This document shows, one piece after another, positions 7,072 to 15,082 of a stretch of 55,460 bases of DNA. The stretch is from Firmicutes bacterium ADurb.Bin193 (GTDB lineage Bacteria; Bacillota; Clostridia; Monoglobales; Firm-18). Both the position numbers and the translations under genes were made by a program. Within the stretch, counting starts at the first letter, position 1, and every line of letters starts with the position of its first letter. The notes beneath the pieces were generated by a model. That model saw only the letters and a program-made list of their open reading frames with translations, had not been told where the DNA came from and made no database searches. The DNA lies in contig MWCQ01000015.1 in the NCBI GenBank assembly GCA_002070105.1, forward strand, positions 1 through 55,460, written 5' to 3'.

Positions 7072-7138
7072 TAATACCAACGTGATATAACGTTAAATCA
7101 CATTAAATCACTATGTTTAACAAAGGACGGTGAGCAAA

Positions 7139-8566
7139 TTGGCAACAATCAGAGAACGAGGCGGAGCGTATCAAATAAGGGTATCGCTTGGCTACAATAT
7201 GCAAGGCAAACAAATATCAAAAACAATGACCTATACCCCCGCTCCCGGAATGACAAAAAAGCAGATTGAGAAGGAAGTAAACAGGCAGGCAACTTTATTT
7301 GAGGAAAAATGCAAAAACGGCTTTGTGTTGGACGGTTCTACCCGGTTTGCTGATTATGCTTTGAAATGGCTTGAAATAAACGAGGGAAACCTCGCCCCTA
7401 AAACCTATATACGGTATAATTCGCTGCTTGATAGAATAAAACCCGCTATCGGGCATATCAAGTTGGAAAATTTGCAAGCACACCACCTGCAGGAATTTTA
7501 TAACAATCTTGCTGAGGACGGCATTATAAATTTAAAGCCAAAGGCAGCGGGGAAAAACTTAGGGGAGTATCTCAAGAAAAACAAAATCACAAAGGCGGAT
7601 ATATCAAGCAAGACTAAAATAGCCACATCAACCATTAAAGCGGCCTGTGACGGCAAAAATATATTACTTGAAAAAGCCGAGGCTATAGCCAAAGCATTGG
7701 GCGTGAATTTCAGCGATGTATTTACTGTCTGTAATAACAATGGCGCCGGCCTTTCAGAAAAGAGCATATTGCACCATCACCGACTAATAAGCGTAATTTT
7801 AGGCAGTGCGTATAAGCAAGGGTATGTTTTCCGCAATGTTTCCACCCTTGCAACCCCTCCAAAAGTCAAGCAAAAAGATGTTGATTTTCTCGACGAAAAA
7901 GAGGCATTATCATTATGTGAAGCATTAAGAGGCGCGCCGATTAAATGGAAAACTGCGCTACTATTGCTTTTATATACAGGTATGCGCCGGGGTGAACTTG
8001 TAGGGCTTGAATGGTCGGACATAGATTTTAAAAACAATCTCATTCACATTAAAAGAACCGTCCAATATGTGGTAGGCACAAAATACGAATATACAGACGA
8101 AAACGGAGTATTTCATAAGGGCAGGCTGATAGAGAAAGAGCCAAAGACAAAAAGCAGTATACGATATATTTCCGTTGATGACGGGGTAATGTATTTGTTA
8201 AACGATTATAAAAAATGGTGGCTGGAGCAGAAGCTATTAAACGGTGATAGGTGGGTAAAGACGAACAAAATCTTTATTAAAGAAAACGGCGGGGTTATGC
8301 ACCCGGATAGCATAACGGAATATACAAAGAAATTTGTTAAACAAAACAACCTGCCGCACTTTACGCCTCACAGCCTTAGGCATACTAATATTAGTATTAT
8401 GATAGCCAACGGGGTGGATATTAAAACCGTATCGGCTCGGGCAGGACATTCAAATATAACGACTACAGGGAATATATATACTCACCAAATACAAAGCGCC
8501 AACGCAAAAGCAGCAGACAAGATAGGGAATATATTCAGCAAAATACAAAAAGAGAAACAAGCATAA
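7139..8566 (+). CDS. Tyrosine integrase with an XRE-like HTH inserted in its core-binding domain
   Basis: 475 aa from TTG 7139 (MATIRERGGAYQIRVSLGY, the family's usual opening), with an AAAGGACGGTGAG ribosome site; GTG 7130 is too close to that site. Domain order: arm-binding N-terminus (1-60); SAM-like core-binding domain (about 68-135); an inserted helix-turn-helix of about 58 residues (140-197; LGEYLKKNK, ISSKTKIATSTI, EKAEAIAKALGVNFSDVF); the rest of the core-binding domain; catalytic domain with Arg283 (TGMRRGEL), His411 and Arg414 (HSLRH), His437 (GHSN) and nucleophile Tyr447 (GNIYTH). All catalytic residues are present, so it should be active. It catalyses site-specific integration/excision, here next to the tRNA-fMet 3' end. 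Confidence 0.93.
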   Translation: MATIRERGGAYQIRVSLGYNMQGKQISKTMTYTPAPGMTKKQIEKEVNRQATLFEEKCKNGFVLDGSTRFADYALKWLEINEGNLAPKTYIRYNSLLDRIKPAIGHIKLENLQAHHLQEFYNNLAEDGIINLKPKAAGKNLGEYLKKNKITKADISSKTKIATSTIKAACDGKNILLEKAEAIAKALGVNFSDVFTVCNNNGAGLSEKSILHHHRLISVILGSAYKQGYVFRNVSTLATPPKVKQKDVDFLDEKEALSLCEALRGAPIKWKTALLLLLYTGMRRGELVGLEWSDIDFKNNLIHIKRTVQYVVGTKYEYTDENGVFHKGRLIEKEPKTKSSIRYISVDDGVMYLLNDYKKWWLEQKLLNGDRWVKTNKIFIKENGGVMHPDSITEYTKKFVKQNNLPHFTPHSLRHTNISIMIANGVDIKTVSARAGHSNITTTGNIYTHQIQSANAKAADKIGNIFSKIQKEKQA

Positions 8567-8597
8567 AAAGCTAAAATTTTATTATTTTTTTGCCCAA

Positions 8598-8619
8598 TAA
8601 AGGACAAATAAAGGACAAA
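8598..8619 (+). repeat. Tandem 11-bp direct repeats, putative integrase arm sites
   Basis: TAAAGGACAAA occurs twice head-to-tail (8598-8608, 8609-8619) between the integrase stop and the tRNA gene. A related ACAAAGGAC stands just before the integrase start (7120-7128). Short direct repeats at this place are commonly arm-type integrase binding sites. Function is inferred from position. Confidence 0.45.
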
Positions 8620-8650
8620 GGGCATTTTTAATTTAATATACCCAAAAAGT

Positions 8651-8687
8651 AAAAACACCGTAAACCCTTATGGCTACGGTGTTTTTT
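8651..8687. terminator. Bidirectional terminator between integrase and tRNA-fMet
   Basis: AAAAACACCGTA (8651-8662) pairs with TACGGTGTTTTT (8675-8686), giving a 12-bp stem with A-tract and T-tract on both sides. It can end the integrase transcript (+) and the tRNA transcript (-). Confidence 0.8.
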
Positions 8688-8689
8688 AT

Positions 8690-8766
<77 letters not shown>

Positions 8767-8803
8767 ACATCTTTTTATCGCCGTATTTTTTAGGCGCTTA
8801 ATT

Positions 8804-8832
8804 ATAATAACACATTTTATGTATTATGTCAA
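8804..8832 (-). promoter_or_regulatory. Promoter of tRNA-fMet
   Basis: On the - strand TTGACA (8832-8827), 17 nt, TATTAT (8809-8804), about 38 nt before the tRNA 5' end at 8766. Confidence 0.7.
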
Positions 8833-8876
8833 GTTTTTTAGCCTATTTACCAATTATTATCAGTCCGTTAAGACAA

Positions 8877-8902
8877 CCTCCGCCTGATTTTGTCGGCGGA
8901 GG
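8877..8902 (-). terminator. Terminator of the acpS-alr-endoA operon
   Basis: CCTCCGCC (8877-8884) and GGCGGAGG (8895-8902) form an 8-bp GC stem; on the - strand it is followed by TTGTCTT. It lies just after the stop of the exported-protein gene at 8905. Confidence 0.65.
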
Positions 8903-8904
8903 CT

Positions 8905-9330
8905 TTAATCTTCAACGGTGTATTTTCCCTTTATCATCAAAATCACATCGCTTTGCGTGACAACGCCCCGACCGTCGGACAGCGGCACGATTAAAAGCGA
9001 ATTCAGAGGAACCGCGCTTCCGTTTTGTAAATCGACACCCGATGTTATATCCGCAAGTCCGCCCTTTTCGGAAGATATAACCGTGGCTTTGCCCATTCTT
9101 AAAACAAGCTCTGTCCCCGCTTCGCAGATAACCCTTTTATCCTGCCCGACATTAACGACCTGAAAAGCCTGTGACTGCTCAATCTGCTTTGTAACCGAGG
9201 GCATAAGTACGCTTTCTATGTAACTGAGCGTTACAACAGGGTCGGACTCGTCCCCCGGTGCGGCGAGCATTACGCCTGTTCCAAACCCGATAATCCCCAC
9301 AAGCATAGCCGAAATCAATATTTTTTTCAT
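8905..9330 (-). CDS. Conserved exported or membrane-anchored protein of unknown function
   Basis: 141 aa, ATG 9330 (AAAGGA about 11 nt upstream; GTG 9339 is too close to it). Residues 1-27 are a signal peptide or anchor (MKKILISAMLVGIIGFGTGVM). The mature part carries the pattern of an uncharacterised clostridial family: AGTELVLRMGKATVIS, GGLADITSGVDLQNG, VPLNSLLIVPLSDGRG, ending MIKGKYTVED. No enzymatic motif is visible. It follows endoA by 33 bp and shares its terminator, so it is probably the last gene of the same transcript. Possible cell-wall-associated role; unproven. Confidence 0.7.
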   Translation of the reverse strand: MKKILISAMLVGIIGFGTGVMLAAPGDESDPVVTLSYIESVLMPSVTKQIEQSQAFQVVNVGQDKRVICEAGTELVLRMGKATVISSEKGGLADITSGVDLQNGSAVPLNSLLIVPLSDGRGVVTQSDVILMIKGKYTVED

Positions 9331-9363
9331 TTGCGGCACATTCCTTTCCCACAGGAATTAATT

Positions 9364-9711
9364 TCAATCGCCTATCCCGAAGCTTATTGCCAATGCCTCA
9401 TTAACCTGTTTCATAAGAGCATCGTCAATATGTCCGATTTTTTCTTTAAGCCGTTTTTTATCAATGGTTCTGATTTGTTCCATAAGTATCACCGAGTCCT
9501 TAGCCAGCCCGTAAGCCGCCGCGTCTATTTCGATATGGGTCGGCATCTTCGCTTTGTTAATCTGCGAGGTTACCGCCGCGGCAATCACTGTTGGGCTGTA
9601 CTTGTTACCGATGTCGTTCTGTACTATAAGCACAGGTCTTACGCCCCCCTGCTCCGAACCGATAACAGGGCTTAAGTCGGCGTAAAATATGTCTCCCCTT
9701 TTTACTATCAC
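9364..9711 (-). CDS. ndoA: MazF-family endoribonuclease toxin EndoA (NdoA)
   Basis: 115 aa from GTG 9711, one base after the antitoxin stop; GGAGTG lies 8 nt before it inside the antitoxin gene. A longer frame to 9771 would overlap the antitoxin and is rejected. The sequence is typical Bacillus Endo[55 protein letters not shown], then [15 protein letters not shown]. MazF/EndoA toxins cut single-stranded mRNA at short motifs when free of antitoxin. Its position in an acpS-alr context is the conserved chromosomal Bacillota arrangement, so it is housekeeping rather than phage cargo. Confidence 0.93.
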   Translation of the reverse strand: MIVKRGDIFYADLSPVIGSEQGGVRPVLIVQNDIGNKYSPTVIAAAVTSQINKAKMPTHIEIDAAAYGLAKDSVILMEQIRTIDKKRLKEKIGHIDDALMKQVNEALAISFGIGD

Positions 9712-9712
9712 T

Positions 9713-9988
9713 TTATTCACACTCCGCAAGTTTTTCCTCATACTCAAATTGTTGACAATTATCTGCCTCAAAACACATTTCTGCCCATTTAAGATTAATC
9801 CTTGCCATAAGCTGATACCCCTCTATCAGCTTTTCATCTCTTTCCAATCTTTTACGGTGCGAAACATACTCCCCGATTGCCTCGCGTATCAACCTGCTTC
9901 TGCTCATACCGCAACGATTGACAAAGGCATCCACCTCATCAAGCAGAGTATTTGGCAACGACACCAAAATCCTTTTTGACTCTGCCAC
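9713..9988 (-). CDS. ndoAI: EndoAI-type ribbon-helix-helix antitoxin
   Basis: 91 aa. The N-terminal 45 residues are a ribbon-helix-helix ([37 protein letters not shown]), the C-terminal half an acidic tail that would wrap the toxin. It pairs with the directly following toxin gene, neutralises it and normally represses their common promoter. ATG 9988 follows an AAGGTGG site. A dedicated promoter lies at 10054-10082. Confidence 0.9.
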   Translation of the reverse strand: MAESKRILVSLPNTLLDEVDAFVNRCGMSRSRLIREAIGEYVSHRKRLERDEKLIEGYQLMARINLKWAEMCFEADNCQQFEYEEKLAECE

Positions 9989-10053
9989 CTTGACCAGTCC
10001 CCCATTCGAGTTGATTTTCTCTATATCTTTTTATATATTATTCATATATACTC

Positions 10054-10082
10054 ATTATATACCTTTTATGTAATATAGTCAA
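10054..10082 (-). promoter_or_regulatory. Promoter of the ndoAI-ndoA pair
   Basis: On the - strand TTGACT (10082-10077), 17 nt, TATAAT (10059-10054), in the 112-bp gap between alr and the antitoxin gene. It allows the pair to be expressed separately from alr. Confidence 0.7.
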
Positions 10083-10100
10083 TGTCAATTTAAGGTAAGG

Positions 10101-11258
10101 TTATATAAGATAATTGAGAATTTCAACCACTCTACCGTCCTGGGTAAAGCATCTGGGGATGCGTTTGCCTACGACACAAAGCAGTTCATAGTTAATAGTG
10201 CCCTCAATACGGGCAAGTTCTTCTATCGGGATTGACAGTCCCTGCGCGGCGCCGAACAGTATGACCTCATCCTCAATGTTTATATTATTGACATCAGTCA
10301 CATCAATCATACATTGATCCATGCAAATTGTTCCCAATACAGGTGCAAATTTCCCGTTTACGATAACCCTTGCTTTGCCTGACAGGAGCCTTGAATACCC
10401 GTCGGCATAGCCTATGGGAATTGTCGCAAGCCTTGTTTTGCGTTTGGTGGTATATATTCCGTTATAGCTTATCCTCTCGCCCGCTTCTACTTCCTTTATA
10501 TGCGCTATCGTTGATTTCAACTGCATGGCGGGACGAAGCTCAAGGCCGTACGGAAAATCCGAGGGATAAAGCCCATAAAGCGAAATCCCGACCCTTATCA
10601 TGTCGAGGTGCATCTCGGGGAACCGCATGGCGGCCGCACTGTTGCAGACATGCTTTATGGGTATGTGAAGTCCACGCCTCTCAATCTCATCCGCAAGCTT
10701 CATAAACCGCTCGAACTGAAGCCTTGTATAGCTTTCGTCAGGGTCATCCGCGCTTGCGAAATGGGTGTAAAGCCCCTCTATCTCAATATTGGGAAGGGTG
10801 GCAAGGTCCATAATAATGTCCGCTGTTTCAAGACCCCAGGGGTACCCGAGCCTGTTCATTCCCGTATCTATTTTGACATGAATTTTTGCGGTTTTGTTCC
10901 GCCGCTGCGCCACATTCGAAACCGCCTTTGCCAGAGAAAAGTTGTAGACGGTGGGCGTTATGTTATAGTCGACAAGCTCTCCCATATACTCCACGGGGGT
11001 ATGCCCCAGTATTAGTATGGGTATGTCAATTCCGTTTTTACGAAGCTGAATAGCCTCGTCCGTAAAAGCGACCGCAAGGGCATCGATTCCGTTGTCGGCG
11101 AGCGCTCTGGAAACCTCACAAACGCCGTGTCCGTAAGCATCCGCCTTAACCACGCCCATAATCTTTTTCCCTTGTGCAAGACCTTTTAGCTGGTTTAAGT
11201 TGTGAATCATTGCATCTAACGAAACCTCACACCAGGTTCTGTATAAATTTTCCCCCAT
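10101..11258 (-). CDS. alr: Alanine racemase
   Basis: 385 aa, full length. Interconverts L- and D-alanine for peptidoglycan, cytoplasmic, PLP-dependent. PLP lysine is Lys38 in VVKADAYGHG; the second catalytic base is Tyr265 in ISYNGIY; LATIPIGYADGYSR and GTICMDQCMIDVTD are the conserved C-terminal-domain stretches. Starts inside the end of nnr (32-bp overlap), so the two are translationally linked. Followed by endoAI/endoA, the arrangement known from Bacillus. Confidence 0.97.
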   Translation of the reverse strand: MGENLYRTWCEVSLDAMIHNLNQLKGLAQGKKIMGVVKADAYGHGVCEVSRALADNGIDALAVAFTDEAIQLRKNGIDIPILILGHTPVEYMGELVDYNITPTVYNFSLAKAVSNVAQRRNKTAKIHVKIDTGMNRLGYPWGLETADIIMDLATLPNIEIEGLYTHFASADDPDESYTRLQFERFMKLADEIERRGLHIPIKHVCNSAAAMRFPEMHLDMIRVGISLYGLYPSDFPYGLELRPAMQLKSTIAHIKEVEAGERISYNGIYTTKRKTRLATIPIGYADGYSRLLSGKARVIVNGKFAPVLGTICMDQCMIDVTDVNNINIEDEVILFGAAQGLSIPIEELARIEGTINYELLCVVGKRIPRCFTQDGRVVEILNYLI

Positions 11259-12762
11259 GGTTTATGACTTCCTCTCTTATAGCATAAGGAATATGGTCTA
11301 AAATATCACCCGCAGTCATACCGTGCGAGCCAAGCTTCAAAGCGGCACTACCGCCCGCCCTTGCGTGTATGAAAACCGCGTTAACGGCAGCATCCGCAGG
11401 GCTTTGACCCTGGGCTATGAAACCTCCTAAAACGCCTGCAAGAACATCTCCGCTTCCCGCCGTTGCCATTCCGCTGTTTCCGTTTGTACTTAAATAAATC
11501 TCACCGTCGGGCAAAGCCACGACTGTCGTTGCGCCTTTTAAGACTGTCACTACATTATATTCACACGCAAAGGTTTTTGCAACCTCAATGGGGTTGTTAA
11601 GAATTTCCCCTGTCGCTATGCCTGTCAGCCTTGACATTTCGCCGATGTGCGGAGTTATGACAATGGGCGCAACCTTCCTTTTTAATATATTTGTATGTCC
11701 CGATACGGCATTTATGCCGTCGGCATCAAGCACGACGGGTATCCTCGAGGACCCGATAATATGCGCCACTATTTCTATTATATCATCATTTAAGCCCAGT
11801 CCACAGCCACAAATTATGGAATCAAAACCATCCGTCGCCTTGTCGATTAGCGGAATACAGTCTGACGACAGAATGCCGTTTCTGTCGGCAAGGGGATAGG
11901 TGATAACCTCCGTAAGTTTCGCCGACATAACATCGCAAAGCGAGTAGGGTATACCGAGCCTTACAAGCCCGCAGCCCGACTTTAACGCGGCAAGAGAGGA
12001 CAGGTATGCCGCGCCCGTAAAGCCCACCGAGCCGCACAGCGCAAAAGCCTTTCCGAAGATTCCCTTGTGGGAGTTTAGGGGGCGGGGGGGTAGGTCGGCT
12101 TTTTCGATAATATTAACCTTTATGTCCTGCCGTTGTACTGCTTCGGGTGCGAAGGATATATCGCAAACCTCAACCCTTCCGGCATATTCGGCGGCGGGAT
12201 AGCACACAAGCCCCACCTTGTAAAGCCCGAAGGTTACGGTAATGTCAGCCCTGACACAAACGCCGGGAACGGCGCCCGTATCACAGTCCGCACCGCTTGG
12301 CACATCAACGGATATAACGGTTTTATTCGCATCGTTAATCGCCGTTATAGCCTCTTTTATGTCGCCGCGCGGCGCACCCTTTGCGCCTATACCCAAAAGA
12401 GCGTCGATTATTACATCACAGCTTTCAAGAGCCTTTTTGTCAAGTCCCTCGGTTATCCTAACACCAAGCTTTTTCAGTATATAATAGTTTACAAGAGCAT
12501 CGCCCGAAAGCTCATCGCCCTTGCCGATAAGCACAACGCAGACATCTTTCCCCGCATTGAAAAGATGCCTTGCCGCAACGCTTCCGTCGCCGCCGTTGTT
12601 GCCCTTACCGCAAACAACCGCATAGCTTCGGACATTTTGGGCTAACGCTGTTTTCGCCACAGCCGCGCCCGCGTTTTCCATAAGAACGGCGCCTTTGATG
12701 CCGTACTCGTTTATGCTTATTTCGTCTATGCTTTTCATCTGTCGGGTGTTTGCCGCCTTCAT
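11227..12762 (-). CDS. nnr: Bifunctional NAD(P)H-hydrate repair enzyme (epimerase + dehydratase)
   Basis: 511 aa. The N-terminal YjeF-type epimerase (about 1-215) has CGKGNNGGDGSVAARHL and VDVPSGADCDTG. The C-terminal ribokinase-like dehydratase (about 220-500) has VITPHIGEMSRLTG and the phosphate-binding MATAGSGDVLAGVLGGFIAQG. Together they repair hydrated NADH/NADPH. Fused form is common in bacteria. 22 bp separate it from acpS; the 3' end overlaps alr. Confidence 0.95.
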   Translation of the reverse strand: MKAANTRQMKSIDEISINEYGIKGAVLMENAGAAVAKTALAQNVRSYAVVCGKGNNGGDGSVAARHLFNAGKDVCVVLIGKGDELSGDALVNYYILKKLGVRITEGLDKKALESCDVIIDALLGIGAKGAPRGDIKEAITAINDANKTVISVDVPSGADCDTGAVPGVCVRADITVTFGLYKVGLVCYPAAEYAGRVEVCDISFAPEAVQRQDIKVNIIEKADLPPRPLNSHKGIFGKAFALCGSVGFTGAAYLSSLAALKSGCGLVRLGIPYSLCDVMSAKLTEVITYPLADRNGILSSDCIPLIDKATDGFDSIICGCGLGLNDDIIEIVAHIIGSSRIPVVLDADGINAVSGHTNILKRKVAPIVITPHIGEMSRLTGIATGEILNNPIEVAKTFACEYNVVTVLKGATTVVALPDGEIYLSTNGNSGMATAGSGDVLAGVLGGFIAQGQSPADAAVNAVFIHARAGGSAALKLGSHGMTAGDILDHIPYAIREEVINHGGKFIQNLV

Positions 12763-12784
12763 AAAACCGCCTCCCGCCTGCGGC

Positions 12785-13129
12785 CTAAAAAACGCCGCTT
12801 ACGGCGACAACGCTTGCCGCCGCATATTCTTTTGTATGCGTTATAGAGACAAAGAATTTTATATCCTCAAAGCCCGCCATCTTAGCCGACGGCCTTCCGC
12901 TTTCGTCCCACCGGAGCTCTACATTCCGGACATATCCGCCGCCCGCCGCCTTAACGGTCGCCTCCTTGGCGGCGAAACAGCCCGCAATCGTGGCTATGTT
13001 GTTTGCGCGCTCCTTAAAATATCTGCGCTCATTTTCGGTAAATATGCGAAAAAGAAGCTGCGGCCTCCGTATTAGCGCAGCCCTTATCCTCTCTATTTCG
13101 ACTATATCAATTCCGTTGCCTGTAATCAT
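12785..13129 (-). CDS. acpS: Holo-[acyl-carrier-protein] synthase
   Basis: 114 aa, normal AcpS length. Transfers phosphopantetheine from CoA to acyl carrier protein. Signature GNGIDIVEIERI (Mg-binding Asp8) and FAAKEATVKAAGGG (catalytic Glu), plus VSITHTKEYAAASVVA near the end. ATG 13129. First of the acpS-nnr-alr run; 23 bp after the DUF6106 gene. Confidence 0.95.
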   Translation of the reverse strand: MITGNGIDIVEIERIRAALIRRPQLLFRIFTENERRYFKERANNIATIAGCFAAKEATVKAAGGGYVRNVELRWDESGRPSAKMAGFEDIKFFVSITHTKEYAAASVVAVSGVF

Positions 13130-13152
13130 ACTGCGAAAACACCCTTCATTTC

Positions 13153-13662
13153 TTATAGGGAACGATTTATTCTCACGGTGCGTGAAAACTCCTCAAGCAT
13201 CCGCTCGTTGGGCTCAAAGGTTATGCATGTTTTTACGCCGTCCGTTCGGAAAATCGCAAAGTAAACCCCGTCGCTTCCCGTATTGCTCGTAAAGTCAAAG
13301 CGTTTTTCAACGGAAGCGTCGTTATACCTCTGTATATGCTCCTTTGTCATCGGGGCAAAGTATTCAAATAAGGAGGAATTAACCGTTAAAATCCGTTTGC
13401 GCTTCCTGCGCGCAGTTATTTTATCAATGTCAAGCTCTCCGTTTGTCAGGGCATACTCATACTCTATGTTCAAAGAGGTTATTCCGATATAAAAAAGATA
13501 AATAATCCCCGCAATGGCAAGCAGAAAAAAGCCGCCGAGTATTTTTATAAGCATAAACGCCGCGCTCACAATAGCAACCAGCATTACAACCATTGCCAAA
13601 GCAAGGATATACTCCTTTGCTCCTTTTTTCCGTCTTACAATGGTTTCGCAAAAAAAGTCCAT
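13153..13662 (-). CDS. DUF6106 family membrane protein
   Basis: 169 aa from ATG 13662 (MDFFCETIVRRKKGAKEY is the usual family opening; the TTG at 13683 is less likely). Two adjacent hydrophobic segments at about 20-65, then a soluble domain with LNIEYEYALTNGELDIDKI, ARRKRKRILTVNSSLFEYFAP and a C-terminal ITFEPNERMLEEF. The family is widespread in Clostridia and uncharacterised; it often lies beside acpS. Bitopic hairpin with a large cytoplasmic part is inferred. Confidence 0.75.
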   Translation of the reverse strand: MDFFCETIVRRKKGAKEYILALAMVVMLVAIVSAAFMLIKILGGFFLLAIAGIIYLFYIGITSLNIEYEYALTNGELDIDKITARRKRKRILTVNSSLFEYFAPMTKEHIQRYNDASVEKRFDFTSNTGSDGVYFAIFRTDGVKTCITFEPNERMLEEFSRTVRINRSL

Positions 13663-13684
13663 ATAGCATACACATCCGTTCAAT

Positions 13685-13854
13685 GTAATCGCTGATTAAT
13701 TCAAGGCTATTAAAAATTTTAGCACCCTGAGCGGAAAAACAAGCGTATCGTGAAGCTTTTTTGCCTCGCTTAAAAGATTTTTCAAGCAAAAAAGCGTAGA
13801 GGAGCGCCAGTTTTTTCGCAAAATATTTAATTGCTACATTAAATCAGCGATTAC
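13685..13854. repeat. 170-bp inverted-repeat element (MITE-like), non-coding
   Basis: GTAATCGCTGATT (13685-13697) and AATCAGCGATTAC (13842-13854) are perfect 13-bp terminal inverted repeats. A second perfect 10-bp pair, GCTTTTTTGC (13755-13764) and GCAAAAAAGC (13786-13795), is nested inside. No ORF fits. No clear target duplication is visible at the ends. It fills the gap between the divergent DUF6106 and pheS genes, ahead of the pheS promoter. Could be a miniature transposable element or a large regulatory stem. Confidence 0.55.
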
Positions 13855-13926
13855 TTAGTTTTTTTATATACTACCATACATACTAACACAAAAGTACGAA
13901 TTTTTCAAGCATAACGAATTTTTTAC

Positions 13927-13955
13927 TTGTATATAACTGGCGGTTATGCTATAAT
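13927..13955 (+). promoter_or_regulatory. Promoter of pheS-pheT
   Basis: TTGTAT (13927-13932), 17 nt, TATAAT (13950-13955). Transcript would start near 13962, leaving a leader of about 90 nt before the pheS ATG at 14051. The leader is too short and lacks the conserved elements of a T-box. Confidence 0.75.
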
Positions 13956-14050
13956 TTAGTGTAATAGTCAAAGCGTGGTGTAAAATGGCGAGGGTCAAAG
14001 AAGCAGGGTTGGCGCCTTCGTAACATGCTTTAAGGGAAAGGGAGTTAAAA

Positions 14051-15070
14051 ATGAAGGACCGTCTTATTAAGATTAAAGAGCAGGCATCTGCGGCTCTGCA
14101 AAATATAACCTCAAAGCAGGAGCTTGAAAGCTTTCGCATTGAGTTTTTGGGCAAGAAGGGTTGCCTGACGGAGGCGCTTCGCTCCATGGGCGGACTTTCC
14201 GCAGAGGAGCGCCCCGCAATCGGCAAACTTGTAAACGATGTGAGGTCGTTTATCGAGGCGGAAATTGAAACGCTTTCGGACAGGCTTGACAAAGAAGAGC
14301 TGTTAAAGAAGCTTGAACAGGAAAAAATAGATATCACCATGCCGGGCAAAAAGAGACCCCTCGGCAAGAGGCACCCTCTTACAACGGTTTTGGACGAGCT
14401 TACGGACATTTTTATCGGTATGGGCTTTACCATTGCGGAGGGGCCTGAAATTGAGCTTGACTACTACAATTTTGAGGCGCTTAACATTCCGAAGGGACAC
14501 CCCGCAAGGGATACCCAGGACACATTTTATATAAACGACAGCGTCCTTTTGAGAACTCAAACCTCGCCCGTTCAGATAAGGGTTATGGAAAATAACAAGC
14601 CCCCCATAAAGATTATCGCCCCCGGGCGCGTTTACAGAAGTGATGCTGTTGATGCGACACATTCCCCACTTTTCCACCAGATTGAGGGCCTTGTCGTCGA
14701 CAAGGGGATTACAATGGGCGATCTTAAGGGGACTTTGGACGCATTTTGCAAAAAGCTCTACGGCGAGAGCATTAAAACCCGTTTTCGCCCCCACCATTTC
14801 CCGTTTACCGAGCCGAGCTGTGAGCTTGATATATCATGCCCCGCCTGCAACGGAAGCGGTTGCCGCGTCTGCAAGGATGAGGGCTGGATTGAGATTTTGG
14901 GTGCGGGAATGGTTCACCCCAAGGTTTTGGAAATCTGCGGGATTGACTCTTCCGTTTACAGCGGTTTTGCATTCGGTATAGGGCTTGAACGAACGGTTAT
15001 GCGCAGGTTCGGGATTGACGATTTAAGACTTTTCTATGAAAACGACCTGAGATTTTTAAGGCAGTTTTAA
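14051..15070 (+). CDS. pheS: Phenylalanine-tRNA ligase alpha subunit
   Basis: 339 aa, full length. Catalytic class II subunit of the alpha2-beta2 enzyme. An N-terminal coiled-coil (1-85) binds tRNA. The catalytic core shows [41 protein letters not shown], motif 2 ([16 protein letters not shown]), [16 protein letters not shown] and motif 3 ([18 protein letters not shown]). It contains the [17 protein letters not shown] cysteine insert typical of bacterial PheS. GGGAG precedes ATG 14051. Forms an operon with pheT 12 bp downstream. Confidence 0.98.
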   Translation: MKDRLIKIKEQASAALQNITSKQELESFRIEFLGKKGCLTEALRSMGGLSAEERPAIGKLVNDVRSFIEAEIETLSDRLDKEELLKKLEQEKIDITMPGKKRPLGKRHPLTTVLDELTDIFIGMGFTIAEGPEIELDYYNFEALNIPKGHPARDTQDTFYINDSVLLRTQTSPVQIRVMENNKPPIKIIAPGRVYRSDAVDATHSPLFHQIEGLVVDKGITMGDLKGTLDAFCKKLYGESIKTRFRPHHFPFTEPSCELDISCPACNGSGCRVCKDEGWIEILGAGMVHPKVLEICGIDSSVYSGFAFGIGLERTVMRRFGIDDLRLFYENDLRFLRQF

Positions 15071-15082
15071 GGAGGCAATATT

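Noticed and set aside
8598-8619. CRISPR or slippage array
   Set aside because: Only two 11-bp units; place next to the integrase fits arm sites better.
13984-14023. Leader peptide for pheS attenuation
   Set aside because: A 12-codon frame (MARVKEAGLAPS) exists but has no phenylalanine codon and no following terminator.
13956-14050. T-box riboswitch before pheS
   Set aside because: The leader is about 90 nt and lacks the specifier stem; GGGTTGGCGCC only faintly resembles the T-box antiterminator sequence.
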